5,397 bases of DNA from assembly GCA_013698195.1 (NCBI GenBank), contig JACCVK010000084.1, positions 1 to 5,397 on the forward strand, written 5' to 3'. The notes below the pieces were generated by a model. It was given only the letters and a program-made list of their open reading frames with translations. It was not told the DNA's origin and searched no databases. The translations under genes were made by a program, and so were the position numbers. Below are positions 5,007 to 5,397 of this stretch, piece after piece. The DNA is from Actinomycetota bacterium (GTDB lineage Bacteria > Actinomycetota > Thermoleophilia > Gaiellales > Gaiellaceae). Positions within the stretch are counted from its first letter, which is position 1; the number at the start of each line of letters is the position of its first letter.

Positions 5007-5397
5007 CTAGGGGATACTCGCGACCGGATCGCGGATCGCCTCGACGCGCACGGCGCTCACCTTGTACTCCGGCGTCCCGATGAGCGGGTCTCCGACGTCG
5101 TGCGTCAGCCAGTTCACCTTCTGGTCTGCGAAATGGAGCGCCATCCAGACGAGCCCTGGATAGACGCGCTCGGAGTAGTGCGCCTCTGCCTCGAGCGCTC
5201 CGCGGCGGGAGACGAGCCTCGCGAGCTGCCCATTGCCGATGCCGAGCGCGCCCGCGTCGTCAGCGTGGATCTCGAAGAACGGTTGCTCCTGCTTGTCGGT
5301 GATGCCCGACTCGCGCATCGTCATGTTTGCCGAGTTGTAGTGGTAGAGCGTCCGCCCCGTCGTGAGGACGTAGGGATACTCCGAATCGGGCTCCTCG
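5007..5397 (-). CDS. Formate dehydrogenase alpha subunit, C-terminal part (gene enters from right edge)
   Basis: The last 129 residues of a molybdopterin oxidoreductase are visible, frame set by GAG 5396-5394 and stop TAG 5009-5007. They form the molybdopterin-dinucleotide binding domain: YPYVLTTGRTLYHYNSANMT near the N-terminal side, EIHADDAGALGIGNGQLARL, VSRRGALEAEA, PGLVWMALHFAD and a final GTPEYKVSAVRVE. This pattern matches the C-terminus of FdhA/FdhF-type formate dehydrogenase alpha subunits, which oxidise formate to CO2 (or the reverse) at a bis-MGD centre. The catalytic Cys/Sec and Fe-S sites lie outside the window. A related molybdopterin oxidoreductase (for example a nitrate reductase) cannot be fully excluded, but fdhD and a MobA-like gene nearby favour formate dehydrogenase. 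birA starts on the next base. ATG 5324 is an internal methionine, not the start. Confidence 0.9.
   Translation of the reverse strand, partial: EEPDSEYPYVLTTGRTLYHYNSANMTMRESGITDKQEQPFFEIHADDAGALGIGNGQLARLVSRRGALEAEAHYSERVYPGLVWMALHFADQKVNWLTHDVGDPLIGTPEYKVSAVRVEAIRDPVASIP

Noticed and set aside
1..5397. CRISPR array, insertion sequence, tRNA or rRNA
   Set aside because: I saw no regularly spaced repeats, transposase motifs, terminal inverted repeats or RNA gene signatures on either strand.

Overview
The window is a gene-dense, high-GC stretch with GTG starts, few Shine-Dalgarno sequences on the + strand and almost no intergenic DNA. Gene content (fdhD, a molybdopterin formate dehydrogenase subunit, a GerMN/Gmad2 lipoprotein, a pentameric ligand-gated channel relic) and base composition suggest an actinobacterium, most likely of the Thermoleophilia/Gaiellales type. 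The lineage is an inference from style and synteny, not a proven assignment.

Layout, + strand arm: (i) 3-95, the last 30 codons of an unidentified, probably secreted protein, followed by a short GC hairpin; (ii) 142-809, a decayed prokaryotic pentameric ligand-gated ion channel gene, with signal peptide, first part of the ligand-binding domain and all four membrane helices recognisable, but spread over three reading frames and lacking most of the extracellular domain; (iii) 831-1619 fdhD, the sulfurtransferase needed to activate formate dehydrogenase; (iv) 1604-2938, overlapping fdhD, a single ORF that joins a MobA-type molybdenum cofactor guanylyltransferase to a complete ANT(6)-like nucleotidyltransferase; (v) 2996-3778 a GerMN-Gmad2 lipoprotein; (vi) 3783-4145 a small protein with a RanBP2-type zinc finger, an acidic linker and a C-terminal membrane helix.

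Layout, - strand arm (reading from the right edge): formate dehydrogenase alpha subunit C-terminus (5397-5007, entering from outside), birA biotin ligase starting on the base after its stop (5006-4317), then a 61-codon acidic, proline-rich small ORF with a strong ribosome binding site (4327-4142). The two arms converge and their last genes share one CTAG as both stop codons.

The biological theme is molybdenum-enzyme maturation: the formate dehydrogenase catalytic subunit, its sulfurtransferase FdhD and a MobA-like enzyme lie within about 4.5 kb, with biotin ligase and envelope genes between them. The two observations most worth following are the MobA/ANT(6)-like fusion and the channel pseudogene. 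I saw no CRISPR array, insertion sequence, tRNA or rRNA.
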